The notes under the pieces: model-generated | The model's database searches: none | Told to the model about the DNA's origin: nothing | Seen by the model: the letters and a program-made list of their open reading frames with translations, nothing else | DNA from: Tenericutes bacterium 4572_104 | Lineage (GTDB): Bacteria; Bacillota_I; Bacilli_A; Izemoplasmatales; UBA5603 | NCBI GenBank assembly: GCA_002084435.1 | Contig: NBLG01000001.1 | Span: forward strand, 21,859 to 85,858 | Reading direction: 5' to 3' | Length of the DNA stretch: 64,000 nt | Shown: piece after piece, positions 36,177 to 44,976 of the stretch | How the letters are laid out: the number at the start of each line of letters is the position of its first letter | How positions within the stretch are numbered: the stretch's first letter is position 1 | Program-made: the position numbers and the translations under genes

Positions 36177-37508
36177 TTACCAAAACACTGGTAAGTTGAA
36201 AGGTAGGTTACCTGGATTTAAAACTGTATAATAGTAATATGAATATCCTACAAAACCAACAAGTGCTAAAATAAATACAATTACAATAAACCATATAATA
36301 CGACGGCGACGACGTTTTTTATAGAATTTTTTAATTATTTGATTAATCTTTTCATCAAGTAATTCCTTCTCTTCTTCAGAAAGAATACTTTCATCTTTTA
36401 AAATTTCTTCCTGAGGTTTTTCCTTTACGATAGCCTTTTCTTCAGGCTTTTCTTCAGGTAAAGAGATTGGTTCTTCCTCTACCTCTTTTTGAGGTGCTTC
36501 TTCTTTAACCTCTTCCTTAATCTCTTCCTTAACCTCTTCTTTAATTTCTTCTTGAGGTTCTTCCTCAGGTTCTTCCTCAACATAAGGTTCAACTACATCT
36601 TCAACCTCTTCTTCTACAGGAATAACTTTTTCAGGTTCTTTTTCTTCTTTTGGCATCTCTTCTGTTTCGATATCTCCAACAACTTCTTCTTCACGGCTTT
36701 CAAGAGGTATATCGTAACTAAAGTTATCTTCTTCAACTGGTTTGTGATACATATCTAAAGCAAATTGAATAAATTCAATCATATCTTTTTTCTTTAAATC
36801 AATTGAAATCTTAAAGCCTTTTTCTTTGGCATATATCTCTAAATCAAGAACGCTTTTTTTAGATAATAATTCTGATTCATCTTCAGTTAATTGAAATTTA
36901 GCTGTTAATATTTCAATTAGTTTTGATTTATTTATTCTTCTTGGAACTGTAATACCATATTTTTTGCCAAGAGCTTTTAAATCACCTAATGTATAAGAAC
37001 TGAGTAACTCTTCATTCCAATCAGTTATTTTAACACCATCAAGGTAACCTTTAGCTTCATAGAAAAAATCTTTTGTTAATTCATAAAATTCACTGTATTT
37101 CATAACTTCTAGGTCAACTGTATAGTTGTGTTGAAGTTGTTCTAATTCGTTAATAAAACTGTTTTTCAAAGATAGTTTATCCATATTGACAAAGATAATA
37201 TTAAAGAGAAGTTCTTTATATCTAGATAGTTCAAAGTCTAAATTATATTTTTCAATTAATTTTTCTAAAGGGTATAGAGAAAAATTATCATATCCTCGTA
37301 AACGATATTTTAACTCATCTGTATATGTGTTATATATTTTATCTTCGAATACTTGAGGCCTAATAGTTTCTCTTAACAAAAAAGCATGAATAAATAAAGG
37401 TAGTTTTACCTTGTATTTTAAGAAAAGCTTCTTAATATCCTCTGTTGGAATCACAACCAAACGTTTTGAAAATGAAAAATACTCTTCTTTTGATTTGAAT
37501 TTAGACAT
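36177..37508 (-). CDS. Tail-anchored protein with SAP/HeH-like repeats and a Glu-rich linker
   Basis: 443 aa, not recognised as a named family. Two helix-extended-loop-helix units of SAP/Rho-N type are fairly clear at about residues 172-205 (L-G-D-L-K-A-L-G-K-K-Y-G-I) and 219-253 (L-D-L-E-I-Y-A-K-E-K-G-F); similar spacing at about 21-50 and 76-106 hints at two more. Then come about 125 residues of Glu/Pro/Lys/Val low-complexity sequence (258-385), a basic patch (K-K-F-Y-K-K-R-R-R-R-R, about 393-403), one membrane helix (about 404-425) and an 18-residue outer tail. Such a layout could tether DNA or RNA to the membrane. It occupies the place between miaB and mutS where Bacillus has ymcA. GGTGA fixes the ATG at 37508. 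Confidence 0.75.
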   Translation of the reverse strand: MSKFKSKEEYFSFSKRLVVIPTEDIKKLFLKYKVKLPLFIHAFLLRETIRPQVFEDKIYNTYTDELKYRLRGYDNFSLYPLEKLIEKYNLDFELSRYKELLFNIIFVNMDKLSLKNSFINELEQLQHNYTVDLEVMKYSEFYELTKDFFYEAKGYLDGVKITDWNEELLSSYTLGDLKALGKKYGITVPRRINKSKLIEILTAKFQLTEDESELLSKKSVLDLEIYAKEKGFKISIDLKKKDMIEFIQFALDMYHKPVEEDNFSYDIPLESREEEVVGDIETEEMPKEEKEPEKVIPVEEEVEDVVEPYVEEEPEEEPQEEIKEEVKEEIKEEVKEEAPQKEVEEEPISLPEEKPEEKAIVKEKPQEEILKDESILSEEEKELLDEKINQIIKKFYKKRRRRRIIWFIVIVFILALVGFVGYSYYYYTVLNPGNLPFNLPVFW

Positions 37509-37538
37509 AATCTCACCCTTTTTTATCAATATATAAAT

Positions 37539-37567
37539 ATATTACCTTATATTAAAATATATTTCAA
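37539..37567 (-). promoter_or_regulatory. Probable promoter for the SAP-like gene and mutS-mutL-miaA
   Basis: TTGAAA at 37562-37567 and TAATAT at 37539-37544, 17 bases apart. Upstream, the 11-base direct repeat TATAATTAGAG (plus strand) occurs at 37578-37588 and 37618-37628, starts 40 bases apart. Confidence 0.5.
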
Positions 37568-37628
37568 TAGAAGTATGTATAATTAGAGCGATTTCCTTGT
37601 TTTTTTATATATATAAATATAATTAGAG

Positions 37629-39059
37629 TTATTCAGGCAAATATTCACCATCTAAAGACCAAGTTTTTGCTTTTGTGATTTTAACAGGAACTATTTTTCC
37701 GATGTATGAGGGAGCAATCAAAAGGTTTACTAATTTGTTATTTTCAGTATATCCTGAAAGGACATTTTTATTAGTTTTAGAATAGCCTTCTACAAGAACT
37801 TTAACTGTCTTTCCTTCAAAGCGTTTATTTCCTCTTAAATATCCTTCATTGACTAAATCATTTAATCTATGTAGTCTTGCCTTAGCTTCTTCTTTAGTAA
37901 CTGTTTCTTCAAAAAGTGCAGCTGGTGTACCTTTTCTTTTTGAATAAACAAAGGTATAAGCTCCTTCAAATTTCGCTTTTCTAACTAAATCCATTGTTTC
38001 TTCAAAATCTTCTTCAGTTTCAGTAGGAAATCCTACAATAATATCAGTAGTAATTGAAACATCAGGTATTCTTTTATATATTCTATCTACTAAATCTAGA
38101 TACTGTTCTTTTGTATATTTTCTGTTCATTTTCTTTAATACTTTATTAGAACCAGATTGAACTGGTAAATGAATATAAGGCATTAAGTTATCACATTCAC
38201 TTATTACATCAATTAGTTCATCAGAGAAGTCTTTGGGATGGCTTGTAGTAAAGCGAATGCGGGGAATATCTATTTTGCTTAAATCGCGCAATAGATCTGG
38301 AAAAGTATATTTAGAGTCAATAAAATCTAATCCATATGAGTTAACGTTTTGTCCGATTAAGGTTACTTCTTGATAACCTCTTTTAACTAAATCTTCAACT
38401 TCAGAAATGATATATTCTTTTCTTCTAGAGCGTTCTTTACCTCTTGTATAGGGAACTATACAGTATGTACAAAACTCATCACATCCATACATGATATTAA
38501 CCCATGCTTTAAAGCGGTTGTCTCTTGCGTGTGGTAGGTTTTCAATTATTTTACCTTCTTCAGATAAAACTTCAATTATCTGTTTTCTTTCCTTCATGAA
38601 TTTGTCTAAATAATAGATAAATTTATTAATGTTATGTGTTCCTATTACGATATCTACGTGTTTATATTTAGAAAGAATCCGTTCAACTGTGGTTTCTTCT
38701 TGGCTCATACAACCAGCTACAACTAAGATTAAATCAGGGTTTATTTTCTTAAAACTTTTTAGTCTTCCAAGTTCACCAAAAACTTTGTTTTCAGCGCCTT
38801 CTCTTACTGCACAAGTATTAATCAATATAAGACTAGCTTCTTCTACTTTATCTGTCTTTGTATAGCCTTGTTCTTCTATTAGAGCTCTTAAGATTTCTGA
38901 GTCTATTTCGTTTGCTTGGCACCCATGGGTTTGGATAAGATATTTTTTTCCTAGTCCTAAGTTTTTAATAGATTCATCTTTTTTATATTCAATTGTTTCT
39001 ACTGTTTTTTTTGATCGCTTGCGTGCTTTTTTTAAATTTGGTTTATTTAAGTTTTCCAT
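37629..39059 (-). CDS. miaB: tRNA-2-methylthio-N6-dimethylallyladenosine synthase MiaB
   Basis: Radical-SAM methylthiotransferase (476 aa) acting on the i6A37 made by MiaA. The N-terminal UPF0004 domain has Q-T-H-G-C-Q-A-N, N-T-C-A-V-R and V-A-G-C-M-S cysteines for one cluster. The radical SAM motif is C-D-E-F-C-T-Y-C. A C-terminal TRAM domain ends the protein. The first 35 residues are a Lys-rich extension. GAGGATT precedes the ATG. It starts three bases past ymdB. Confidence 0.96.
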   Translation of the reverse strand: MENLNKPNLKKARKRSKKTVETIEYKKDESIKNLGLGKKYLIQTHGCQANEIDSEILRALIEEQGYTKTDKVEEASLILINTCAVREGAENKVFGELGRLKSFKKINPDLILVVAGCMSQEETTVERILSKYKHVDIVIGTHNINKFIYYLDKFMKERKQIIEVLSEEGKIIENLPHARDNRFKAWVNIMYGCDEFCTYCIVPYTRGKERSRRKEYIISEVEDLVKRGYQEVTLIGQNVNSYGLDFIDSKYTFPDLLRDLSKIDIPRIRFTTSHPKDFSDELIDVISECDNLMPYIHLPVQSGSNKVLKKMNRKYTKEQYLDLVDRIYKRIPDVSITTDIIVGFPTETEEDFEETMDLVRKAKFEGAYTFVYSKRKGTPAALFEETVTKEEAKARLHRLNDLVNEGYLRGNKRFEGKTVKVLVEGYSKTNKNVLSGYTENNKLVNLLIAPSYIGKIVPVKITKAKTWSLDGEYLPE

Positions 39060-39062
39060 ATA

Positions 39063-39824
39063 TTAATCCTCTATTATATTAATTCTTTTAATTGTCTTTA
39101 AGTCTAAGTCCATAATTACTGCGTTAAATTGGAGTTTTCCTTCTTTTTCAGGCCTAACTCTTTCAGGAACGCCACTTATAAATTTTCTTATAGCTTGTTT
39201 AATATTTCCACCAATTATACCATATTTAATTCCCGTCATACCAATGTCTGTAATATATAATGTTTTTTTCGGTAAAACCATATTATCAGCTGTAGGTACG
39301 TGTGTGTGAGTTCCTAAAACAGCGTCAACTCTTCCATCTAAGTAATGCGCTAAGGCGAGTTTTTCACTCGTGGCTTCAGCGTGAAAATCGACAATTATAT
39401 AATCAGCTTTAATTTCTTTTAACAATCTATCAGCTACTAAGAAGGGATTTTCTATAGGGTCATGCATAAATATTCTTCCAAGTAGATTTATAACAGCTAT
39501 TATTTTATCATTATATTGATACAATACATATTCATTTCCCGCTGTACCAGGGCCATAATTTGCTGGTCTTGCGACATATGGAAAATTTAACACTATGGGA
39601 TAATCCTTTCTTGTAAAAGTATGATTCCCCATAGTAAATATATTGACTCCCTTTTTTAAATAATCTTTGTATATAGTTTCACTGAGTCCATTGCCATCAG
39701 CGATGTTTTCTCCGTTTACAATTACAATTTGTGGCTTATACTCTCTTTTTACTTGGTCAAAATACCTATCAAAGGCATCTCTTCCTCTTTCCATATAAAC
39801 ATCGCCTATAAATAATACTTTCAT
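39063..39824 (-). CDS. ymdB: YmdB-type metallophosphoesterase
   Basis: 253 aa. Bacillus YmdB hydrolyses 2',3'- and 3',5'-cyclic nucleotides and affects biofilm choice and RNA turnover. Motifs: F-I-G-D-V near the start, V-N-G-E-N-I-A-D-G-N-G, M-G-N-H-T-F, D-F-H-A-E-A-T-S-E-K, G-T-H-T-H-V-P-T-A-D. The rny-ymdB pairing is conserved across Firmicutes. A terminator lies between rny and ymdB, so ymdB and miaB may have their own start. Upstream ribosome site is weak. Confidence 0.92.
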   Translation of the reverse strand: MKVLFIGDVYMERGRDAFDRYFDQVKREYKPQIVIVNGENIADGNGLSETIYKDYLKKGVNIFTMGNHTFTRKDYPIVLNFPYVARPANYGPGTAGNEYVLYQYNDKIIAVINLLGRIFMHDPIENPFLVADRLLKEIKADYIIVDFHAEATSEKLALAHYLDGRVDAVLGTHTHVPTADNMVLPKKTLYITDIGMTGIKYGIIGGNIKQAIRKFISGVPERVRPEKEGKLQFNAVIMDLDLKTIKRINIIED

Positions 39825-39875
39825 CTTACACTCTTTTCTAGTACAAGGTAATCCTTGTTTACAATTTTAGTTTTA

Positions 39876-39906
39876 AAAAGAAAGCCTTCCAAATGCTGGA
39901 AGGCAA
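39876..39906 (-). terminator. Terminator after rny
   Basis: GCCTTCCA (39883-39890) and TGGAAGGC (39897-39904) form a perfect stem with a six-base loop; a T-rich run follows on the minus strand. Confidence 0.85.
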
Positions 39907-39910
39907 TTTT

Positions 39911-41476
39911 TTATTTTGCAATATCTTGAGCTCGTGTTTCTCTTATAACAGTAATTTTAATCGTTCCAGGATAACTTAATCTTTCTTCAATTCGTTCTTT
40001 AATTTGTTTAGCAATTACATGAGTTCTTGTATCATCTACTTCATTTGGTTTTACAATAACTCTTACTTCTCTTCCGGCTTGAATAGCATAAGCTTCTTCA
40101 ACGCCCTTAATTTCAGAAGATATTTCTTCTAATTGAGATAGTCTATTTATGTAATTTTCTAGTGATTCTGATCTAGCTCCTGGTCTAGCGGCGCTTAACG
40201 CATCAGCTGCGGCTACTAATACGCCGATAATAGTAGTGGCTTCTTTATCTCCATGATGAGATATAATTGCGTCTAATACTGCTGGATGTTCTCGGTATTT
40301 CTTTGCGATTGAATAACCAATTTCAGCGTGAGATCCTTCCACTTCATGGTCTACTGCTTTTCCAATATCATGAAGTAATCCAGCGCGTTTTGCGATAACT
40401 TCATTTTCACCTAATTCGACAGCCATTTTACCTGCAAGAAATGCAGTTTCTATGGAGTGACGCAAGGCATTTTGTCCATATGATGTTCTAAAATGTAGGC
40501 GACCAATTAATTTTGTTAAATCTGGGTGGATTCTTCCGATTCCTGTTTCAAATACAGCTTCATCACCTTTATCTCTAATAAATTGATCGATTTCTACTCT
40601 TGTCTTTTCAACTATCTCTTCAATTCTAGCTGGATGAATTCTTCCATCTAAAATCAAAGTCTCAAGAGAACGCTTTGCGATTTCTCTTCTGATAGGGTCA
40701 AATCCTGATAGTACTACTGCTTCTGGAGTATCATCGATAATTAAATCGACTCCTGTTAAAGCTTCTAAGGCTCTAATATTACGACCCTCTCGTCCAATAA
40801 TACGGCCCTTCATTTCATCATTTGGAAGTGTTACAACTGAAACTGTAGTTTCTACTGTAACATCTTGAGCATATTTCTGTATTGCATTAGAAATAATCTC
40901 TTTAGCACGTTTTTGTGCTTCATTCTTAGCCTTTTCCTCTTCATCTCTAATATAACGGTCAATTTCATCAACCATGTCTTCTTCAACGCGTTTCATAACT
41001 ACGTCTCTAGCTTGTTTTTCCGTAAAATTAGCGATTTGTAAAAGCTTTTCATTTTGTTCTTTGATAATTTTTTCCAGTTGATAGTTCTTTTCGTCAATTG
41101 CGGATTTTCGATTGTCTAAGATCTCTTCTTTACGGTCTAAATTAGCTTCACGTTTATCTAAATTAGCTGATCTTCGTTCTAATAATTCTTCCCGTTGATG
41201 TAGCTTGTTTTCACGAACAGCTACTTCATTTCTTTTCTCTTTTAAGATTTTTTCGTTTTCATGATTTAGATTATAAATCTCTTGTTTAGCTTCGAGTAAT
41301 TTTTCTTTCTTTATTCTCTCCGCTTGCGCAAATGCATTGTCAATTATACTTTGTGATTTATTTTTGGCAGTCTGAAAACCTTTTTCTACGACTGATACTC
41401 TTATAATAAATCCTATAAGTCCACCAACAATTAGACCTAACAAACTGGAAATAATAATTTGTAGATAGTCTGGCAT
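39911..41476 (-). CDS. rny: Ribonuclease Y
   Basis: Membrane-anchored endoribonuclease starting mRNA decay, 521 aa. An N-terminal membrane helix (about 6-28) is followed by a long charged coiled coil (about 30-200), a KH domain ([12 protein letters not shown] near 230) and an HD domain ([18 protein letters not shown]). Length is typical. It has a near-consensus promoter and AAAGGAGA ribosome site, and follows recA across a terminator. Confidence 0.96.
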   Translation of the reverse strand: MPDYLQIIISSLLGLIVGGLIGFIIRVSVVEKGFQTAKNKSQSIIDNAFAQAERIKKEKLLEAKQEIYNLNHENEKILKEKRNEVAVRENKLHQREELLERRSANLDKREANLDRKEEILDNRKSAIDEKNYQLEKIIKEQNEKLLQIANFTEKQARDVVMKRVEEDMVDEIDRYIRDEEEKAKNEAQKRAKEIISNAIQKYAQDVTVETTVSVVTLPNDEMKGRIIGREGRNIRALEALTGVDLIIDDTPEAVVLSGFDPIRREIAKRSLETLILDGRIHPARIEEIVEKTRVEIDQFIRDKGDEAVFETGIGRIHPDLTKLIGRLHFRTSYGQNALRHSIETAFLAGKMAVELGENEVIAKRAGLLHDIGKAVDHEVEGSHAEIGYSIAKKYREHPAVLDAIISHHGDKEATTIIGVLVAAADALSAARPGARSESLENYINRLSQLEEISSEIKGVEEAYAIQAGREVRVIVKPNEVDDTRTHVIAKQIKERIEERLSYPGTIKITVIRETRAQDIAK

Positions 41477-41556
41477 CTTATTATCTCCTTTTTATTATGT
41501 TATTTCATATATTAAACGTATGTACTCATACAACAATATACTTTTTAATCTATTCT

Positions 41557-41585
41557 ATTATATTATATATTCTTATCATAGTCAA
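41557..41585 (-). promoter_or_regulatory. Promoter of rny
   Basis: TTGACT at 41580-41585, 17-base spacer, TATAAT at 41557-41562. The leader is about 75 bases and contains a small inverted repeat, GTATG-TACT-CATAC. Confidence 0.78.
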
Positions 41586-41626
41586 AAGATATTTATTAAT
41601 TCACTATTATTTTTTTTATTAGAGAC

Positions 41627-41658
41627 AAAAAAAAGAAAAACCATAAAAGGTCTTTCTA
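41627..41658 (-). terminator. Terminator after recA
   Basis: GAAAGACC (minus strand, 41656-41649) pairs with GGTTTTTC (41642-41635), one G-U pair, followed by a run of eight T's. It begins at the recA stop. Confidence 0.8.
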
Positions 41659-42648
41659 TTTTTCTGACATTTTTTCACGAATTAATTTGTTTATTTCTTC
41701 AAATATTTCAGGGTTTTCTAACAAATATTTTTTAACATTTTCTCTACCCTGACCAATTTTTTTATTTTTATATGAATACCAAGAACCGCTTTTATTAATT
41801 ATTTCATATTCAGTACCTAAGTCTACTAATTCCCCAGCTCTAGATATTCCCTTTCCAAACACAATGTCAACTACACAGGTTTTAAAAGGAGCGGCTACTT
41901 TGTTTTTAACTACTTTTACTCTAGCTTCATTACCAACAATATCAGTTCCATTTTTAATTTGTTGGCCCTTGCGAATTTCTAAGCGAATTGAAGCATAAAA
42001 TTTTAATGCTCTACCACCAGGTGTAGTTTCAGGGTTACCAAACATAATTCCTACTTTTTCTCTAATTTGATTGATAAATATTGCAATACAATTAGATTTA
42101 GACAAGGCACCTGAAAGTTTACGCATAGCTTGAGACATAAGTCTAGCTTGAAGTCCTACATGACTATCTCCCATTTCTCCTCTTATTTCAGCTTCAGGTA
42201 CTAAAGCAGCTACTGAGTCAATAACAATTAAATCAACGGCTCCAGAACGAATTAAAGCTTCTGTAATTTCAAGTGCTTGTTCACCCGTATCTGGTTGACT
42301 TAAAATTAATGAATCAATGTCTACTCCAAGATTTCTAGCATACTGAGCATCCAAGGCATGTTCTGCGTCGATAAAAGCTGCGTATCCACCTGCTTTTTGA
42401 GCTTCAGCTATTGCATGTAAAGCTACAGTTGTCTTACCACTTGATTCAGGTCCATATATTTCAACGATTCTACCCTTAGGATATCCGCCAATCCCTAAAG
42501 TTTTATCAATTGAAATAGACCCTGTTGAAATAGTCTCAAGATCCATAACTTCCACATTTCCAAGTATCATTACTGCGCCTTTACCATATTCTTTCTCTAT
42601 GTTTTTTATTGCGATTTCTAAATTTTTTTCTCTTGTTTTATCTGCCAT
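41656..42648 (-). CDS. recA: Recombinase RecA
   Basis: Strand-exchange ATPase, 330 aa. Walker [10 protein letters not shown] near residue 67, Walker [11 protein letters not shown], and L2 region [13 protein letters not shown]. The C-terminal tail is short compared with Escherichia, as in many Firmicutes. AGGAGG precedes the ATG. It lies 54 bases after pgsA on the transcript; cinA, normally between them in Bacillus, is absent. Confidence 0.97.
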   Translation of the reverse strand: MADKTREKNLEIAIKNIEKEYGKGAVMILGNVEVMDLETISTGSISIDKTLGIGGYPKGRIVEIYGPESSGKTTVALHAIAEAQKAGGYAAFIDAEHALDAQYARNLGVDIDSLILSQPDTGEQALEITEALIRSGAVDLIVIDSVAALVPEAEIRGEMGDSHVGLQARLMSQAMRKLSGALSKSNCIAIFINQIREKVGIMFGNPETTPGGRALKFYASIRLEIRKGQQIKNGTDIVGNEARVKVVKNKVAAPFKTCVVDIVFGKGISRAGELVDLGTEYEIINKSGSWYSYKNKKIGQGRENVKKYLLENPEIFEEINKLIREKMSEK

Positions 42649-42702
42649 ATTTTCCTCCTATGTTACCTACTATAAATATTACTTACAAAGAGTGATTTTT
42701 CT

Positions 42703-43284
42703 TTAATATGATTTTAAAATTATTGCTTTATTTTTAATAAAGTAATCAATTCCAGATCCAATTGTAAGTAAAACAGAAATTGTTATTAGAATAACTCCAA
42801 TCCAATTTATTATAAAAGTATCTATTGGCATTATAAAGAAATAATACGTAAGAGATACCATTGTAAATGCAGTTTTATATTTTCCCCATTTTGAAGCATG
42901 TAAAATTATACCTTCTCCTACTGCAATTAGTCGGATTGAGGTAACTATTAACTCTCTTGCTAGAACTATTAAAACTACCCAAAATGGCATCCACATAGTA
43001 AATGTTCCAGCAAAACTTCTAGTATAAAAATCAGATAGCAATAAAAACACACTTAATACTAAAAGTTTATCGGCCAATGGGTCAACAAATTTACCAAATG
43101 TAGTAACTATATTTCTTTTTCTCGCAATCTGACCATCTAAATAGTCAGTAATTGAAGCAATAATAAATAATAATCCTATTATTAACAATGTAGAATTTCC
43201 AATTGCATTTCTAAACAAATATATAACCACAATTAATGGTATGATAAATATTCTTACAAGAGTTATTCTATTTGGCAAATTCAT
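42703..43284 (-). CDS. pgsA: CDP-diacylglycerol-glycerol-3-phosphate 3-phosphatidyltransferase
   Basis: Integral membrane enzyme (193 aa) for phosphatidylglycerol phosphate synthesis. The CDP-alcohol phosphotransferase signature is seen as D-Y-L-D-G-Q-I-A-R then G-K-F-V-D-P-L-A-D. N-L-P-N-R-I-T-L-V-R at the start is typical of PgsA. GGAG lies six bases before ATG 43284, so the upstream in-frame TTG is ignored. Several hydrophobic helices follow. Confidence 0.93.
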   Translation of the reverse strand: MNLPNRITLVRIFIIPLIVVIYLFRNAIGNSTLLIIGLLFIIASITDYLDGQIARKRNIVTTFGKFVDPLADKLLVLSVFLLLSDFYTRSFAGTFTMWMPFWVVLIVLARELIVTSIRLIAVGEGIILHASKWGKYKTAFTMVSLTYYFFIMPIDTFIINWIGVILITISVLLTIGSGIDYFIKNKAIILKSY

Positions 43285-43298
43285 AGCGTTCTCCAATC

Positions 43299-44027
43299 TT
43301 ATTCCGTTTCTGGTAGTTTAACATTATGATATACTTCTTGAACATCATCTAAATCTTCAAGTAAATCAATGAATCTAGTAAACTTATCGAGGTCTTCATC
43401 ACTCAAAGTAATATAATCATGAGGAAAATAAGCAACTTGATCTATAAAGAAGGTTAAATTACTATTAGCTTCTGTTAAAGCATCTTTGATTTTATCTAAA
43501 TCCTGAGGTTCTCCTATTATAGTAACTACATCTCCATCAGTTTCAATATCTCTGATTTCACATTCGTTTTCTAACATAACTTCTAATGCTTCATCAGCTG
43601 TCATACCTGAAAAACTAATATGAGAAGAATAATCATAGAGATAACTTACAGACCCTGATACTCCAATCTTACCTCCTGTTTTTGTAAAGCAACTTCTAAC
43701 TTCTCCAAATGTACGATTAGCATTATCAGAAAGGCATTCAATAATTACAGTAGACCCCCCTGGCCCAAAGCCTTCATATCTAGATGGAGAATAATCTTCT
43801 CCTACCCCTCCTTGAGATTTTTCAATGTTACGTTTAATAACATCAGCTGGAACTTGTGCTTGTTTAGCGCGTTCAATTAATCTTCTCAAGGTAAGATTTC
43901 CATTTGGATCTGGTCCGCCTTCTTTGGCAGCCATATAAATTTCTTTTCCGAATTTGGCATATAATTTTGATTTCTTCGCAGCTGTCTTTGCCATGGATGC
44001 TGCTCTTACTTCATGGGCTCTTCCCAT
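43299..44027 (-). CDS. yebC: YebC/PmpR-family protein
   Basis: 242 aa, three-domain YebC family. The N-terminus (M-G-R-A-H-E-V-R, S-K-L-Y-A-K-F-G-K-E-I-Y, A-K-E-G-G-P-D-P) mixes features of YebC and of the YeeN branch. Relatives were described as transcription regulators and more recently as translation factors helping at proline stretches alongside EF-P. I cannot decide the branch with certainty. AGGTGA lies five bases before ATG 44027. Close-packed with cvfB and pgsA. Confidence 0.9.
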   Translation of the reverse strand: MGRAHEVRAASMAKTAAKKSKLYAKFGKEIYMAAKEGGPDPNGNLTLRRLIERAKQAQVPADVIKRNIEKSQGGVGEDYSPSRYEGFGPGGSTVIIECLSDNANRTFGEVRSCFTKTGGKIGVSGSVSYLYDYSSHISFSGMTADEALEVMLENECEIRDIETDGDVVTIIGEPQDLDKIKDALTEANSNLTFFIDQVAYFPHDYITLSDEDLDKFTRFIDLLEDLDDVQEVYHNVKLPETE

Positions 44028-44036
44028 TATATTCAC

Positions 44037-44882
44037 CTACTTATTTAATATTGTTTTTTCTTTATCTAATTTAATTTTTTTAGCTTTGTATAAACTTCCT
44101 ATTGCCCTTTTAAATGAAGATTTAGACATATGAAATATTTCACTAATTATCTCAGGACTTGTTTTATCAGTATAAGGCATTATTCCTGAATGTTCTTCTA
44201 AGTAATTTAAAATGAACAAAGCATCTTTTTCTAACATTATTTCTTTTTGTTCTATTAGAGTAGCTGTATATTCATCAATTGAACTTTGTTTTATTATCTT
44301 TGGATTTACAGTTTCACCAATGCGGTATTTCTTTCTAAAATTATTACGATGTACAAATATTTCATGAAAACTTTCTGTAAAACAAACTAAACCATGTTCT
44401 AATAAATACATCACATTTGCATTAACTACTTGATTTTCTAATAACGGTTCTTTGTCAGGAAAATAATCAGTTAACTGTTTTCTTCCAATAATATGAGCGA
44501 ACAATTTATCGTGTTTTACAATCATTTTTACGAAAACAAAATCTCCTACTTGAGGCCATTTGTTTAAATCTTCAGGTAAATCATCTAGACTTAACAATAA
44601 ATCTTTAACAATTCCAATATTAAGGAAAACTCCATATCTATGACGAATTCCAACTACTTCTAAACGTTTCACTTCATCTAATTGTATAAAAGGTATTGCG
44701 GTTGAAGCTGTTATTCTTCCTTGATTATCCGTATAAAGAAAGACTTCTAATTCTTCATTATCAAGATATGGTTTTTTTGCTTCTTTTTTATGTAAAAAGA
44801 CTTCAGATTCACCATCTGTTAATAAATAAGCAATATCAGTCTCTCGCAATACTTTTAAGGTATTTATCTTTCCTATTTCCAT
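44037..44882 (-). CDS. cvfB: CvfB-type S1 RNA-binding protein
   Basis: 281 aa resembling staphylococcal CvfB / Bacillus YitL: S1-like OB folds in tandem (about 1-65, 70-135, 145-210) and a C-terminal winged-helix domain (about 220-281; M-S-K-S-S-F-K-R-A-I-G-S-L). Family members bind RNA and influence virulence-gene expression. First gene of the run to pgsA. The ATG is preceded by GGAAG. Confidence 0.87.
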   Translation of the reverse strand: MEIGKINTLKVLRETDIAYLLTDGESEVFLHKKEAKKPYLDNEELEVFLYTDNQGRITASTAIPFIQLDEVKRLEVVGIRHRYGVFLNIGIVKDLLLSLDDLPEDLNKWPQVGDFVFVKMIVKHDKLFAHIIGRKQLTDYFPDKEPLLENQVVNANVMYLLEHGLVCFTESFHEIFVHRNNFRKKYRIGETVNPKIIKQSSIDEYTATLIEQKEIMLEKDALFILNYLEEHSGIMPYTDKTSPEIISEIFHMSKSSFKRAIGSLYKAKKIKLDKEKTILNK

Positions 44883-44976
44883 ATTTACTTCCTAACTTTC
44901 AATTCTATGATATTATACCAAAAAACAAGAGATAAGTCTATAATATATGACTTACCTCAATATTTTTCATTCAAAA

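Noticed and set aside
36489..36758. Plus-strand frame rich in Phe, Asn and Arg opposite the SAP-like gene
   Set aside because: It is the mirror of the Glu/Lys repeat codons on the other strand, with no ribosome site.
41477..41630. Small RNA gene between recA and rny
   Set aside because: The stretch is explained by the rny promoter, its leader and the recA terminator; the small inverted repeat alone is too weak.
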